From: Rhizomys pruinosus
Lineage: Eukaryota; Chordata; Mammalia; Rodentia; Spalacidae
DNA length: 64,000 nt
Assembly (NCBI GenBank): GCA_009823505.1
Contig: VZQC01006700.1
Span: 381,202-445,201, forward strand
Direction of reading: 5' to 3'
Each line of letters starts with the position of its first letter. The first letter of the stretch is position 1. The notes below the pieces were generated by a model, which worked only from the letters and a program-made list of their open reading frames with translations, ran no database searches and was not told where the DNA came from. A program made the translations under genes and the position numbers. This document shows, piece after piece, positions 23,488-37,298 of the stretch.

Positions 23488-24689
23488 TATCTGAAGCCAA
23501 GAACTTAAGAACTTACAATATGTTTTTGCTCTTCTTTCTGAGACATGAATTGTTTTCTTGGAAAGTTGCTGCTATATTGGATTGAAACACATAAAACAGC
23601 AATAAAATACTTTACTTAAAAAATAAAATCAAATGTAGTGAACTAATAGGCCATAAGGCAGAGACAGGATTATCTTCTTGGTCCAAAGGACATGCCTGGT
23701 GATTTTTCAAGCTCAGCTTCAATGGGCATGAGAAAGATTGAATGTACATTTGCTTTCCATCCTTTAGGCTTTTCCTGCCCTGCAGGAACTCCAGTTATCT
23801 CATCCACAATGCTGGGACTCCTATAAACTGGCTTTGGCCTCTTTCAGTTTCTCAGTAACACAACGGGTTGTTCATATCTACCAAGGGGAGATCTCATGTG
23901 ATGGCTACTTTTGCCAGCATTCAAAATTGCTCTTTTCTCTCCTGATAGACTCACCACCCTGTGGTTGAAAGGAGTAGTAGGTAGTAATGGTACTTTTCAG
24001 ACTATGTTCTTTCTTTGGGGATTCTCCCTCAGCCTCACAGTTTGTGCGGCATTATGAATTTGCACTGTCTTTACATCTTTGTATTCTCTTATTCCGTGTT
24101 TGGTAATGTTTATTGGTTAATATTTTCTTGTATTTATAAAAAAAGAATTCAAGGACATTTTGAGAAACACTACATAGCATGCCAGATTTCTTACTTATTA
24201 TCTAAAAAAATCACAGTATTTACAATAAAAACATCCAGTAAGCTAAATCATCACTGAAAATTTCCCTCATTTCTGATCTCCAATTAAATATCATGTTAGA
24301 AGGGGATTGGAAGCCAATAAGACCATTGGAGATTTAGTAGCCTGGTTCCTGATGTGTAATAACAGACAATGGGCTGCTGTGTATGTGTTTGTTTCATAAT
24401 AGAGCATGCAGATGTGTGGCTTCTGCATGTTACTGACTTAGTCAGAAACATAACCCAAATTTTCTGAACATTAGGTTTGGGCCAAACAAAGTTTAAGAAG
24501 TTTGCATGCATGGCTAGGAAGTTCAACCAAGCAAAATTAAGGACCTTTTATGTGAAAGTTAAATAAAAATTTTGAAAATATGCAGTTATCCAAAGATCTG
24601 TCTTTGGCTAAAAACTGAATATTCATTCTAGTGTTTGAAGGAAGTGATAGTGACAATCAGACTTCACTTTTCTCTTAAAAGTTGGATGG
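23488..24689. other. No gene recognised
   Basis: About 1.2 kb without a recognised repeat or coding sequence. Confidence 0.5.
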
Positions 24690-25960
24690 TATACTTGTCT
24701 GTAAATATAAGGAGCCATATTTAGCATGTAGTAAGAAATTACTTTTTTCTAGGGGTGTGACAGTTTTAGTGTTTTCTCTAAGATCTATGACCTCAACAGC
24801 CATATGTATTTTGCTGTATTTATAGAACCACATATGAGTTACCTCCCATTGAGTAGGATTTAAGTTCAGTTAGGTAGCTATTAATTACCTCAAGATAAAA
24901 ACGCCAGTACTCCACCAATATAGTTTGCTGTGCTGGTCATTGTTGTGGCTATTATGATTTAAAGTTGGGTTTGGATCAACAGTTGATTTTCTCACCTAGC
25001 AGCTTGCATAATGTCTGCCAAAACTGTGAGAGCTACTCTTCAGGGAGGAGGCTCGCAGGGCAGTTCCAGCTCCATTTCTCCAAGGCCTGTGTCCAAGGTA
25101 TGTCCTGTCTTCAGCAATAGTGTCTTAATTTCTTGGAGGCAATGAAGGGCTGTGTCCATAGCCTGTGTAATTTTGGGTGTGTCTTGGAATATCCTGGCCA
25201 ATAACTCAAATGAAGGCTTCTCTTATCTGACACTGTTTCTTGTTATGTAGCCTTCAGCTATATAAATGCACTCATTCAGAGGTATTTTATGTGTGGTTTT
25301 TCAGCCGGCTTTTGAACTAATACATTTCTCCCCTGGTTTTTCTTTTTTTTTTAACATTTCTATTGAAGTGATGTGGACTTCATACATCATTTCTCAGTCC
25401 AATCTAGTCTCATCTTGTCTTCCATATCCCCCACCCCACCGTAGTTCATGCACCCTGCCATCCCTTCCCTGTATCTCTCTCTGATTCTTTTCCCTAAGTT
25501 TCTCAAAGCAGAAAATTATTGTGCTTGGGGGAACTTTAGTGTTTAAGTGGGTTCCCTGTCCCTGTTCCTATGTTGTTGTTCCCTCTGATCTGTACCGCTC
25601 CAACTTATGCATGTATATACATCGCACCTACACCAAAATTATACCATCTGTACACAAACTGTCTGTCATTCCATATAATATTTCAGGATTCACGTTTTCC
25701 TTCTAAAATTTATATTGCTCCAAAATATGCATATGTATCCTCCACCCATATGCCAAGATTACAAACTCCAAAAATAAGTGCTGGGTTAATTATAGAGTCT
25801 GTTAAGGGATGTACATCATTAGAGCACAGTTGCTTTCAGGGAAAGGGGTATATAATGTTGATATTGCTCAGTTTGTCTTACAAATCTGTGCTTGGTGCTA
25901 GCATCCAAAAATGAGGGATACTATTCATTGTTTGCATTTCTGGGACTGTGTTACATCACT
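24690..25960 (-). mobile_element. L1 3' end, antisense, split by a later insertion
   Basis: 24690-25340 matches the antisense block at 49525-50140 (shared words GTAAGAAATTAC, TTTGCTGTGC, CACTGTTTCTTGTTA). The ORF2 end reaches 25960, where GGGACTGTGTTACATCACT is the complement of the ORF2 stretch encoding SEVTQSQ. The L1 continues at 27723 beyond the inserted element. Confidence 0.72.
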
Positions 25961-27722
25961 GTTCTGGTTTGTCTTCCATTGCTGTGATAAAACACTCTGA
26001 CCAACACCAACTTGGGGAGGAAAGGGTTTATTCAGCTCACATCTCCTGGGTCATAGTTCATCACTCAGGGAACCCAAGGCAGGAACTCAGGGCAGGAACC
26101 TGGAGGCAGGAGCTGAAGCACAGGCCATGGAGGAAGGCTGTTCACTGGCTTGCTCCCCTGGCTCATGCCGAGCCTGCCCTCTTATACAGTACACAACAAC
26201 CTGCCCAGGGTGGCATCACTCATTATGGGATGGGCCCTCCCACACTACTCAACGATCAAGACAATACTCCACAGATGTGGCCACAGGCCAATCCAATGGA
26301 GCCAATTCCCCAACTGAGGCTCCCTCAACCCAGGTGTGTCAAGTTGACACTAAAGCTATCCAGTACAATTGACCCCTTGTCAATTTGACACACAAAACAC
26401 ATCACTATTAAACCACCACCTTTCCAGTTCTTACCCCAAAGTATGATGTTAACATTAATCACAACCTAAGACAGTACAACCTTAAAAGCCCCAGAGTCCC
26501 TAAAATGTTCAAACATTTAAAAGTTCACAGTCTGTTAAAAGTCTCTTAACTGTGGGCTGCTGTAAAATCCAAAACAAGCACTGTCTTATTTCAAAGGGAA
26601 GAATCAGGCACACTCAAACAAAACCTAAGTCCAGCAAAGTAGCTCGATGCTGGACACCTGGGATTCACTCACAATCTTCTGGGCTCCAAAGGGTTTCGAC
26701 AGCTCTTCCTCTCTGACTCTGTGGTCCGTGGCACATACAGCTCATCTCGCAGACCCAGGCCAACTCCATTCCAGACCTGCTGCTGCTCTTGGTGGTCATC
26801 CCATGGTCCTGGCATCTCCAAAAAGCTGGGGTCACCACTGAAACTGAGGCAGCACCTTCACCAATGGCCTCTTCTGACCTCTCCTGGTGCCAAGCCTCAG
26901 CTTCTCTCCATGACCCCTGCAATCTTGGGGTCTTCACTGCAACGGAGGTGCACTTCCACCAATGGTCTTGCTGACCTCTCACAGTGCCAAGCCTTGGCTG
27001 CTCTCTGTGACTCCCTCAAATTTCAAGACCAGAACCATATAGGAGACTCTTACACATTACCAAGTCCTGCTTCTGGCTCGAGATGGAAGCTCAGGCCCCT
27101 TCTGGATCATAGCTTCTGTGTGCTGACCCTGAAGAAATTCTTCCCAGAAGATTTCACCACAATGATGCTGGTCTCTTGTTACTTACAGCTGATTCTTCAG
27201 CCCCAGCTAACCAGCATCAATTGTCCCAGTACAACAAAGATTTCACTTCAGAGTCTGGTCTCTTGTTACTTACAGCTGATTCTTCAGCCCCAGCTGACCA
27301 GAACCCACAGATTACAGTCCTGATGATCCCTGTTCCCCTTTGAAACTAGAAACTTCACAAGCCAGGCCTCCATCTTCTACAAATCCTTCAGCAAAACTGC
27401 TCCAAGCTCCACAGCAACATTCTTTAGGTATTCAATGATCTTCCCAGCCCAAAGTTCCAGACACCTCCACAATCTTTCCCCAAAACACCAAAGTCAGGTC
27501 TGTCACAGCAATACCCCACTCTTCTGGTACCAATTTCTGTTCTACTTTGTCTTCCATTGCTGTGGCAAAACACTCTCACTGACACCAACTTGGGGAGGAA
27601 AGGGTTTATTCAGGTTACATCTCCTGGGTCACAGTTCACAGGCCAATCCAATGGAGCCAATTCTCCAACTGAGGCTCCCTCAATCCAGGTGTGTCAAGTT
27701 GACACTAAAGCTATCCAGCACA
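25961..27722. mobile_element. 1.76-kb dispersed element with repeated ends (RMER1-like), 6-bp target duplication
   Basis: Inserted into the antisense L1: ATCACT occurs at 25955-25960 and 27723-27728, and the L1 sequence joins correctly without the insert. Both ends carry the block GTCTTCCATTGCTGTG ... CTTGGGGAGGAAAGGGTTTA (25971 and 27548) and the block GTGTCAAGTTGACACTAAAG (26336 and 27691), so the ends behave like direct terminal repeats; the right one is internally deleted. The centre has short duplications such as two GTCTCTTGTTACTTACAGCT words. The arrangement resembles the rodent RMER1 group from memory; the name is not verified. No coding function is supported by its 200-codon frame. 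Confidence 0.7.
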
Positions 27723-27990
27723 ATCACTTAGCATGATATCTTCTAGTTCCATCCATTTACCTGCAAAGTTCATTATGCCACCTTTCTTTAGTGTTGCATA
27801 GAATTCCATTGTATCAATGTACCACATTTTCCCTATCCACTCATTGGTTGAGGGGCATTTGGGTGGTTTCCAGCTCTTTGCTATTGTGAAGAAAGCTGCA
27901 ATGAACATGACTGTGCATGTATCTCAGTGGTAGAATGAGTCTTGTGGGTATATACCCAAGAGTAGTATGGCTGGGTCAGGTGGTTTTTTT
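27723..27990 (-). mobile_element. L1 ORF2 C-terminal fragment, antisense
   Basis: Continuation of the L1 interrupted at 25960. The minus-strand frame gives MFIAAFFTIAKSWKPPKCPS, then a GKMWYIDTMEFYATLKK stretch and GKWMELEDIMLS. Confidence 0.9.
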
Positions 27991-28019
27991 ACACCAGTTA
28001 ATTGTTGTTTATCTCTCCT

Positions 28020-29085
28020 ATCTCTCTCAAAGAAAAATCCTTCCTCTTCCCTCCCCTGTTTAAGTACCCCCAAGTATGCCTGTCACCACTCATGGTAAAA
28101 GCTTCTTTTGCAATAAACAGAGACTGTTGCAGAGTTCCAAAACTCATCACACACAGAGAATAAAGATCTGCGAGATGTCCAACCATAAGTGATCCATCCA
28201 AATTGGAACCTCTACACCTAAGGTTCACAGAACGCAGTGGAATAATGGAGAGTGAAAATACTAATGCATTTTTCAACACTTATCAATAAAGCCCCCTCAA
28301 GAAGTGGAGAGCAATAAACACCAAAGTTCACAAATTTCCAAAATGCAGAGAATAAAAGTCAGTAGAGTGGGGATCCTTGGACAAGACTACTGTAATAAAC
28401 TTCATCCACTCAGAGTTCAAGTACCATTGTAGAAGAAAGGGCAGAATGTTTGTAAAAGCGAGAGGAATCAGTATATTACCTTATGGAAACAAAGTCTTTA
28501 CAGGCTCTTGGGTCCTTGCTCATGTGGATCTACAGCAAAGATGTTATCATTTACAAGACTCATGCAAACACAAGCAGACAAAACCCCAGCATAAAATTGG
28601 GGAACTGGGCAGCAGGCTCCTACCTTAGCTGAATAATTATTGACAACTGATTAGTGGCCAGTGAGAGAGTTGATCTTCTTTAAGGAAGATACTGTAGATA
28701 GGCTCATCAGACTGTGGAAAATGACCTTGCATTGAGGTATGTCAGACTGTACTAACTTGATCCAATAGATATTAGCATATATGACAAAATGTATTAATTT
28801 GTTGGGATGGCTATGGATGTGCCTGGATGGAGGGGGGGGTAAAAATATGGCTAAATGTTTTATATGAAGTGACAAAAAAATCTATGTAGAACAAAACAAA
28901 AACATGGATGACCCCACACTCATGACTACACAACCAATATAAGTTGAACTCTTTGAGCATTAGAAAAAAAATTTTGGAAAGGTTGAGAGATAGGGACTGG
29001 ATCTGGGGTGCATTAGGGGAAGACCAGAGGTATGATTATGATCAAAATACCTGAAATTCACAAAAAAGTTAATTAAAATAACATG
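28020..29085 (+). mobile_element. L1 3'UTR, sense
   Basis: The block order (repeated 'TCACTTATCAATAAAGCCC', 'AGAGAATAAAAGTC', 'GTTGATCTTCTTTAAGGAAG') matches the copies at 39470-40330 and 48030-48900. It ends GAAATTCACAAAAAAGTTAA, typical of the L1 3' terminus. Confidence 0.7.
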
Positions 29086-31442
29086 AAACAGTTTCTAGAC
29101 ATCAATATAATCATCAAAGCTTTTAATATACACGTTTTATATAATTCATTTTACATAAGGATTCTTTTTAATAAAAGCAAAATAAAGAGAATGACACAAA
29201 GGCTTTATGGTGTAGGGACTTTCCATTAACTCTAAGACCCAGCAAACCCATATTGTGTGATTGATTCATCAAAACCACATAAGTGAAATTTAAGTGTCTT
29301 TATTCCTCCGGAAAGGATCAAACATGGGTATTCTTAATCATTATTCAACAAAGACTTTAAACTCTAGATTGGGATCCTACTTTAAGTAAAAAATTGTTAA
29401 AGCCTAAGAGTATCAGAAGCCATTTATCCACCAATTTCTCTAACTTCCAGTAATGTCATCCAAATCAAGGAAGAGGAATTTTTTTTTTCATTTTTTATCT
29501 TAAGGTTAAATCTCTTCCCATGTTTGAATTAATCTCTAGGTGATAATTCTTTGATTTATTGTTCAAAAATAAAGCCCCACATGAAGTTAGCCCAAAATCT
29601 AGAGTGGTGAATCTAAATCTTATTCTGAAGTTACAGAAAGAGAGGAGGCTTTATCTTATTTCATTTCCTGAAATCCCACTAATATCTTTCTATGGTGCTG
29701 TGAAATTCCACAACTTCCTATACACACAGAATTCTATCCAAGTTACAAGACAAAATATCAATTTGAAAATAGCTTATCCAGCCAAAAGCCTACAATACTG
29801 TGAGCAATGAATTAGATTGGATTCTGCCAATAGTAAATTTTGATTAAGAGCATAGAAGGAGTAAGAGCACTGAGAGTACTCATCATGAGATGACCATAGC
29901 ACAAACAGCTTATACAGCATGAGGACAGTACTGATGGTGGGGCTAGAACAAAACCTTCGAAGAGCTGGGACCAAAATAGGATGCAAGTCTGATGAACATG
30001 TTGCTTATATGCACATGTCTTTTGGATGAACACCTTGCCTATATTTTACCAGCATTATTTCAAGAAGTACAATAGTAACAACATTTTACAAAGAATAGTT
30101 ATCTCTGTGAGGAAAATAGAGACAGAGTGAGTAGAGACATAGCTATTTTTATTACTCTTTTTCCTTATGTAAATGTGGTTTCAAATTTAACAAATTTTGT
30201 GCATTATGATAAAACTAAATTTTCATTTAAATAAGAAATCTTTGTGACTTCAACCAAAAACTTTGATGTGGAATGTGAATAGAAATATGCATGGTTTGAA
30301 TAAGGGAGACACATGCTCCTGAGAGATGAAGATAGCCAAAGAAGGATGTTGCTTATAACATAAATACATTGTGACAATATATGAAAAGTGAGCACCAGAA
30401 CTCTCTACAGGATAAACACAAGTAAACTGTTGTCCTTGTGACCCACATTGAGCTTTGGAATAATTATTTTGAAAAATGTGATCAAAGGAAAGACATTCAA
30501 GAGCTTAATTTTGATCTCACATCAAGGTTAGCATCTGTATTATCTGGTATCTACTGTGTACCTCGGTTTCCTTGTTCTTTAACTGAAAGGGTAATATATA
30601 CCTTTATTTCTATGTAAAGGATATAAATCAGACAAAATTAATTACTTTAAATTTTGTATGAGCCAACACAGCAGTTGTACTAATGTTCTGAATATTTCCA
30701 CTCCTCTTTATAAGCAGCTTATCGAGGCTCAAGATATGACGACTGGGTGTCCATGTTTTCAGAGTTTCACTCGGAAACAGTAACAGCATGATAAGGCCCT
30801 CATTATATCAGCAAATACAATGGCTACAACTATACAATTATGTTTTTTTATCTGTCCTTTGAGCTCTATATTCCAGACATCAGCCTGAAGCAAAATAATC
30901 TTAGCCAAAAACTTAGTAAAATTTTCATATCGTCCATGTGTATGCTGCCTGTTTTGATTTGGATGCCAAATTTCATTAATCTTAGTCTTTGATGCTACAT
31001 TAATTCATTGGATTATATATTTCCTTCTATTATTTTGTGGACATGTATGTCGATGTCACAATTTTACATTATGTAAATTTGTATATTTTGAAGGTAGCTA
31101 TGGAGTACCAACAATTTGGAATTAATATTTTCCTGATCAGTAGATCCTTTCACTTACATGATATCTTCACACACATATCTCATTGGTCTTTGGTCATATT
31201 CTCTCTTATCTCTTGTCCAGCCTTCACCAGTCACCATATATAGCCCTCCTGCTATCACCTCAAGGAGAAAGGACACTGAGAATACTGTTTATCCAAAAAT
31301 AAATGCTTAAACATGGTATGATATCAGTTCATTGATGACCTCTTCCATGTGAAAGAAGAACCTAGGATCTAGTAGAAGTTAATGAACTTAGCGATGTCTC
31401 TTCTTATCTACCTGATCTGCCTGGTGGATTCACATGAGCCAT
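29086..31442. other. No gene recognised
   Basis: About 2.36 kb of AT-rich sequence without a recognised repeat, SINE or coding region; one of the longer apparently single-copy stretches here. Confidence 0.5.
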
Positions 31443-32295
31443 AGGCAAAACTGGATCACCACTTGTTAGAAGAATAAAATTAAACCCCTAGCTCTCACCC
31501 TGTACAAAAATCAACTCCAAATGGATCAAAGACCTCAATGTGAAACCCAAAACTCTGAAGGTGATAGAAGAAAAAATTGGCAGCAGCCTACAAGACATAA
31601 GCATAGGCAAAGACTTCCTAAATCAGACAGCAGCTGCCCGGGAAATAAGGTCCACAATTGACAAATGGGACCCCATTAAACTCAAAAGCTTCTGTACATC
31701 AAAAGAAACAATCAAGGAAGTGAAGAGAAAACCCACTGAGTGGGAAGAAAGCTTCACCACAGATACATGACAAAGCATTGATTTCAAGAATTATAAAAAC
31801 TACTCAAAACACAAGGAAGAAAGAAAATAAAATGACTTACTCAAAAGATGGAGCAAAGAGCTGAACAGAGGCTTCACAAATGAGGAATTAGAGATGGCTG
31901 AGAAACATCTTAAAAAGTGTTCTACGTCACTTATAATTAAGTAAATGCAAATTAAAACCACTTTAAGATATCATCTCACTCTGATAAGACTGGCTAGGAT
32001 CAAGAAAACAAATGATGCCAAGTGCTGGAGAGGTTGTGGGGAAAGGGGAACACTCATCCACTGCTGGTGAGAATGCAAACTCGTACAACCACTATGAAAA
32101 GCACTGTGGAGAACCTTAAATGATTCAAAATGAGTTTTCCACCTGACCCAGTCATACCACTCTTGGGTATATACCCACAAGACTCATCTTACCACAGAGA
32201 TACATGCACAACCATGTTTATAGCAGTTTTCTCCAAAATAGCGAACAGCTGGAACCAACCCAATTGCCCTTAAACTGACTAGTGGATAGAGAAAA
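31443..32295 (+). mobile_element. L1 ORF2 C-terminal fragment
   Basis: Sense copy with the [20 protein letters not shown] stretch, the [16 protein letters not shown] stretch and [19 protein letters not shown] sequence, carrying several stops. It breaks off inside the sequence for the VDREN-V part, where an LTR-like segment begins. Confidence 0.9.
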
Positions 32296-32300
32296 TGTGG

Positions 32301-32690
32301 CAAAATAATAGCACAGTTGTTTTGCCTGTCTTACTGGCAAGTGCAGCTACCCTGTGGCTGCAATTGCTTTTTCCATCCTTCAAAGACATGAGACATAGCT
32401 TTTCAACCTTCCAATATGGACTGAAGACTCATGTCTCTCCAAGAATCCTCCAAACCTTCAGTGCCAGATGGGGACTGCTGAAACATCCAACCAACTTGTG
32501 GACCGAGCTACTACTGGGGTTTCAGCCTCTTCTGAGTATAGACTGCCATTGTTGGACTATCCAGCCTGTATCATGGTGACTAGTACAGGAAGATCAAGAC
32601 AAGATGTTGTGCTTACTGGACCTCATTTGGCGACCATGGGAAGGGAAAACCCCAGCGTGGAGCACAAGGCAGAAAGAAAAAAATCATAAG
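32301..32690 (+). mobile_element. LTR-like dispersed repeat fragment
   Basis: Shares CAGATxGGGACTxCTGAxACATCCA and the following GGACxGAGC block with 61940-62000. Family not assigned. Confidence 0.5.
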
Positions 32691-32691
32691 C

Positions 32692-32880
32692 ACCTACTGC
32701 TCTTGCAGAGGACCCAGATTCAATTCCCAACACCCACATGGTGCCTAAGAACCGTTTTTAACTTCAGTTCCAGGGGAATCCAACACCCTCTTCTGACCTC
32801 TACGGCATTGCACAACTTGGGTACACGAACCTACATGCAGACACTACACTCACATACATAAAATTAATTAATTAATTAAT
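32692..32880 (+). repeat. B2-type SINE, 5'-truncated, sense
   Basis: Begins within the tRNA-like part (CTGCTCTTGCAGAGGACCC) and ends in an (AATT)n tail. Confidence 0.87.
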
Positions 32881-34050
32881 TTAAAAAGATGGAGTAAAGA
32901 GCTGAACAGAGACTTCACCAGTGAGAAATTAAAGACCGTTGAGAAACATCTTAAAAAGTGTTTAACATCATTAATAATTAAGTAAATGCAAATTAAAACC
33001 ACTCTAAGATATCATCTCTCTCCGATAATACTGGTTAAGATCAAGAAAACAAAAGACACCAAATGCTGGAGAGGTTGTGGGGAAAGGGGAACACTCATCC
33101 ACTGCTGGTGGGAATGTAAACTTGTACAACCACTGTGGAAAGCAGTGTGGGTAACCCTTAAAATACTCAAAATGAGCCTACAACCTGACCCAGCCATACC
33201 ACTCCTGGGTATATACCCACAAAATTCATCCTACTGCAAAGTTATATGCACATTTATGTTTATTACAGCTCTTTTCAGAATAGCAAAGAGTTGGAACCAA
33301 CCCAAATGCCCCTCAACTGATGAGTGGATAACAAAAATGTGGTACATCTACACAATGGGGTTCTATGCAGCGGTAAAGAAAGATAACATCATTAACTTTG
33401 CAGGTAAATGGATGGAATGCGAAGCCATAATGCTAAGTGAAGTAACACAGTCTCAAAAACATCAAACAGGGAATGGTTTCCTCATTTGTGGATGCTAGTA
33501 TCAAATCACCCAATTGAAAGAAAAGCTGAGCAATGTTACTGTTATATTTCTTTCTATCAGAAAGCAACTGTGACGTTATAATGTGAATATCTTAATGAGT
33601 CCTAGAATTAACTTACCACTTACTTTCAGAAATGGTAATTAATTTATATGGGTACAGGACATATATTCATATTTTAGAGTAATATAAAATTAAAAGGAAA
33701 AAAAATGAACTCATGTACATATATCAGCATTAACATTTAGTTTATCCCTGGAGGGCATAACTCTGGAACATATATGATGTGTAAATGGGCATACTTTGGA
33801 GTGGTATAGTTGAGAAGGGACCACAGTAGCATGACTGGGTCAAGGAACAAACTGCTGTGGCTGAATTCTGCCTAGAACAATAAACCTTTGCAGAGAAAAA
33901 CTTTGGAGAGACTGAGGGAAAGGTGCATGATGTGTGGCAGAGTGCATGAACTGGGGTGGAGTGGGAAGAAGAGAAAGGGGAATATGTCTAAATTGAACTG
34001 AAAAATGATATCTGAAATGCACAAAACAATAAAATTATTAAAAATAAGTT
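32881..34050 (+). mobile_element. L1 ORF2 C-terminus and full 3'UTR
   Basis: A second L1 copy: its start repeats sequence already passed in the copy at 31443-32295, so it is not a continuation. Frame 32986-33498 is open for 170 codons and shows [53 protein letters not shown] and GKWMECEAIMLSEVTQSQ. The 3'UTR ends GAAATGCACAAAACAATAAA with an A-rich tail. It encodes no functional enzyme alone. Confidence 0.92.
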
Positions 34051-35345
34051 TGCTATTGTGGATAATACAGCAATAAATATGGCTGTATGTGACTCGCTAT
34101 ATTAAGCTATCTTACATTCTTTTGGATGCATTCCTAGGAATGGTATAACTGGATCATTTGGTAGCTCTATTTTTAATTCTTTTAGGAACATCTTTCTTGA
34201 ATTACACCCTGGCTATACTACTTTGCATTCTCACCATCAGTGTGTTGGGTTCCTTTTCTGAACATTCTCACCAGGATTTGTTGCATTATTTTCTTAACAT
34301 AGCCATTCTGACTGGAGTGAAATAGAATCTTGGCCTCAATTTGCATTTCACTGATGCCTAAGAATGTTTACCATGTTTGCATATGTTTATTGGCATTAGG
34401 AATCTTCTTTTGAGAACTTTGTCTTCAATTTATTTGCCCATTTATTGCTTGGATGGTTCTCTTTGTTGTGTTTAATTTTTCTAAGTTCTTTACTCATTAG
34501 TAATCATTTTAATTAGTAATCATTTTAATTAGTAATCACTTGTCAGATGTAGAGTTGGCAAAGATTTGTGGTAGACTGCCTCTGTAGTCCGTTAATTGTC
34601 TTTTTTTCTTGTGCTTTTTAATTTCCTGCATTTCCATTTGTCAATTTTATAAACATTTCTAGAGCTATTGGAATGCTTTCAAGTAGTCCTTGCTTATGCC
34701 AATATCTTGAGGTCTTTTTCCTGTATTTTTCTCTAGCAGTTTCAGATCCCATATTAAGGTCTTCCATCCATTTTTAGTTGGTTATTTTATAATGTGAGAT
34801 CCAAGGACCTAGTTTCTACATCTGCAAGTGTATACAGTCTGTACAGCATCATTTATTAGAGCTGAACATTTTATCATATTCTATATCCATACCAATAAAA
34901 ACTATCATTCATGTATATGCATATCTTTCCTTTTGGCCAATGTCTCTGCATGATTTCTTTTACTTTTTCTATCTATTTTATTTCAAAGAATCTGCACCAT
35001 TTCTTTAATTTATTATGAACCTTATAAGGTTCAATTTATTGGATTTTATTTTAATAATCTTTAATGAATAATTAATAGGTTATGTAAAATTAGTAAATCT
35101 GGTTATGTACCACCTTACTGCTTTTTATTTGTCTCATTTAATATTTTGCATAATTATTCCTTGGCCTTAATTAATGCTCTGTTCTTAAAATCCTAGACTC
35201 CTTTCTGCTCATTTTCTCTTTCATTTCTTTCATAGGTTTTATACAGATTACATTATGGTTTCCTATATTAACCTAAGCTGTGTTCTTTTAATATTTTCCA
35301 GACTATATTTCATGCATACGGAAACACTTTAACTTCTCTTATCAT
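34051..35345 (-). mobile_element. older L1 ORF2 fragment, antisense
   Basis: Blocks such as TTTGCTATTGTGGATAATAC, CCATTCTGACTGGAGTGAAA and TTTGCCCATTTATTGCTTGG are the reverse complement of the L1 ORF2 C-terminal half. More diverged than the neighbouring sense L1. Confidence 0.82.
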
Positions 35346-35374
35346 CATCATTTTTATTAAGGCATTTTTAGAAA

Positions 35375-35515
35375 AAAATTTCTTTTGTATTTTTGTCTTT
35401 GTAGCTCTGGCTATCCTGAAACTTGCTACATAGACCAGGCTGTCCTTGAACTCACAGAAATCTGCCTGCCTCTGCCTCTAGAGTACTGGGATTAAAGCAT
35501 ATGCCCCCCCCATCA
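35375..35515 (-). repeat. B1 SINE, antisense, diverged
   Basis: TTTGTCTTTGTAGCTCTGGC, CATAGACCAGGCTGTCCTTG, CTGGGATTAAAGCATATGCC. Confidence 0.85.
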
Positions 35516-36329
35516 TAATTTAGAAAAACCTATCTTAATCAGTATTATTTTCATAAATCATGATTGCTGCATTTTACACAATATCTTTAATGCTTTTTGA
35601 GCATATGTACAAGGGATCTATTTAAATTCATTATCAACTATCCAATATTCGATCTCCCTCTAGGATAATTTCTATTGCTTCTTAGTAAATTTTTGCAGTT
35701 ACCCCAATTTTTATTTTGGCAATTCTGCTATAAATATAGTTGCCTTCATTGAAGATCTTGTTTTCAGGGTATCTTACTCCCTGTCCAGAAGTGCTGCATT
35801 CAACCTTATCATTGTATATGTGATTCCGAGTTATATTAGATTTGGGACATTTGCAAATACAGAATTTTACATGTTCAAAGATATGAGAAACAAATGGTTG
35901 AGGTTCTTGCATTTGTAATATTTCCTTGAGTTTGGAAGAAGGATTGAAGATAAAAAAGAAAAAAAAAAAAAACCACATCAGTCCATGATTGCTTGGGAAT
36001 CTACAGAAAGAAACTATAGTGAGGCTTGTGTTTGAAAAGATCATCTACAAACACCAGGTCTGGAAAAATCTATCCTCTCCTCATGTTTAACCAAAAGTTG
36101 TTTTGCTTTTATTGAGAGTAAAGATTGGATCATTGGCCACTGATAATAAAAGGAATGAAAAAAAATGTATGGAAAACATTAAAGAGAGAATCATCTGAAA
36201 GGTTAGATACACATTGAGAAATTTAGTAGTCTGTTAAGTGGTCGGCCCTATTTAGCTTGTATAATGCTAGAGCGAAGAAGTATTATCAAGAAAGCACTCC
36301 ATGCCCCTCCATCAGAAAATGACAAACAA
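35516..36329. other. No gene recognised
   Basis: Unassigned sequence at the left side of the long L1. A 120-codon minus-strand frame at 35682-36044 contains a phenylalanine run from an A-tract and no recognised domain. Confidence 0.45.
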
Positions 36330-37060
36330 CATAAATAAACAAGAATATATGTCTATGTATCTGCTAGAGATTAATACCACCATCATAATGTTTCCAGAGA
36401 ATCTCCATGTAGTAAATGCATAAGCCAGAGACTGATTTCAAAATAGCATTTACAAATGCAATTAAGAAACTCAAATAAGATATGAATAAAAGACGGAATG
36501 ATTTCAAAACTAAAACAACGAATTAAATTAGAATCCAATAAAAAGATAAAATCTCTGAAGAAAATCCAAATTGAAATAAAACTTGAAATACAAACTCAGG
36601 AAATCAAAAAGCTTAGAAGGAGTGAAAAAGGAACTCGGGGAAATGGAACAGAGAACAGCAGATCTTGAAAACAGGCTAGAGAAGTAGATTGCTTAGTCAA
36701 AGAACATCTCAAATTTAAAATAACTGAGGATCAGAAAATGCAAGACCTCAGGGACAGTATCAAAAGATCAAGTCTGTGAATCATAGCAGGAGAAACTCAG
36801 GTTAAAGGCACGGATAATATTTCAAAAAAGTAATTATGGAAGAAAACTTTTTAAATCTAGAGAAAAAGATGCAAGGTAAAAGTGGCACACAGAACACCAA
36901 GTAGACAAGACCAAAAGGAAACTCCCCATGTCATATAATAGTTAAAGCAATAAATGTACAGAATAAACAAAAGCTACCAAAAGTTATAACTAAGATCAAG
37001 GCACATGTAAAGGCTGGATCATTATGATCAGATCATGTTCATTATCAACAGAAACAGAGA

Positions 37061-37063
<3 letters not shown>

Positions 37064-37099
<36 letters not shown>
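37064..37099. repeat. (TA)n microsatellite ending at an N
   Basis: About 18 TA units, directly followed by N at 37100. Confidence 0.97.
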
Positions 37100-37224
37100 N
37101 TTAAGTCTGGCTAACACAATCATTACTGTTGCTTTGGGTTCAGTCAGACGGTATCGAAATCAGTTGTAATATTTGCACACCTCTTCTTTTACTAATTTAA
37201 AAGATTTATTTAAAATTTATTTGT

Positions 37225-37265
37225 ATAGATATCTCTCTGTCTCTCTGTCTCTGTCTCTGTCTGTG

Positions 37266-37298
<33 letters not shown>

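Noticed and set aside
26721..27323. 200-codon plus-strand frame
   Set aside because: Lies wholly in the RMER1-like element; the second copy at 53611-54690 does not keep the frame.
32986..33498. 170-codon intact frame as a separate gene
   Set aside because: It is the ORF2 C-terminus of a 5'-truncated L1 without the endonuclease and reverse-transcriptase parts.
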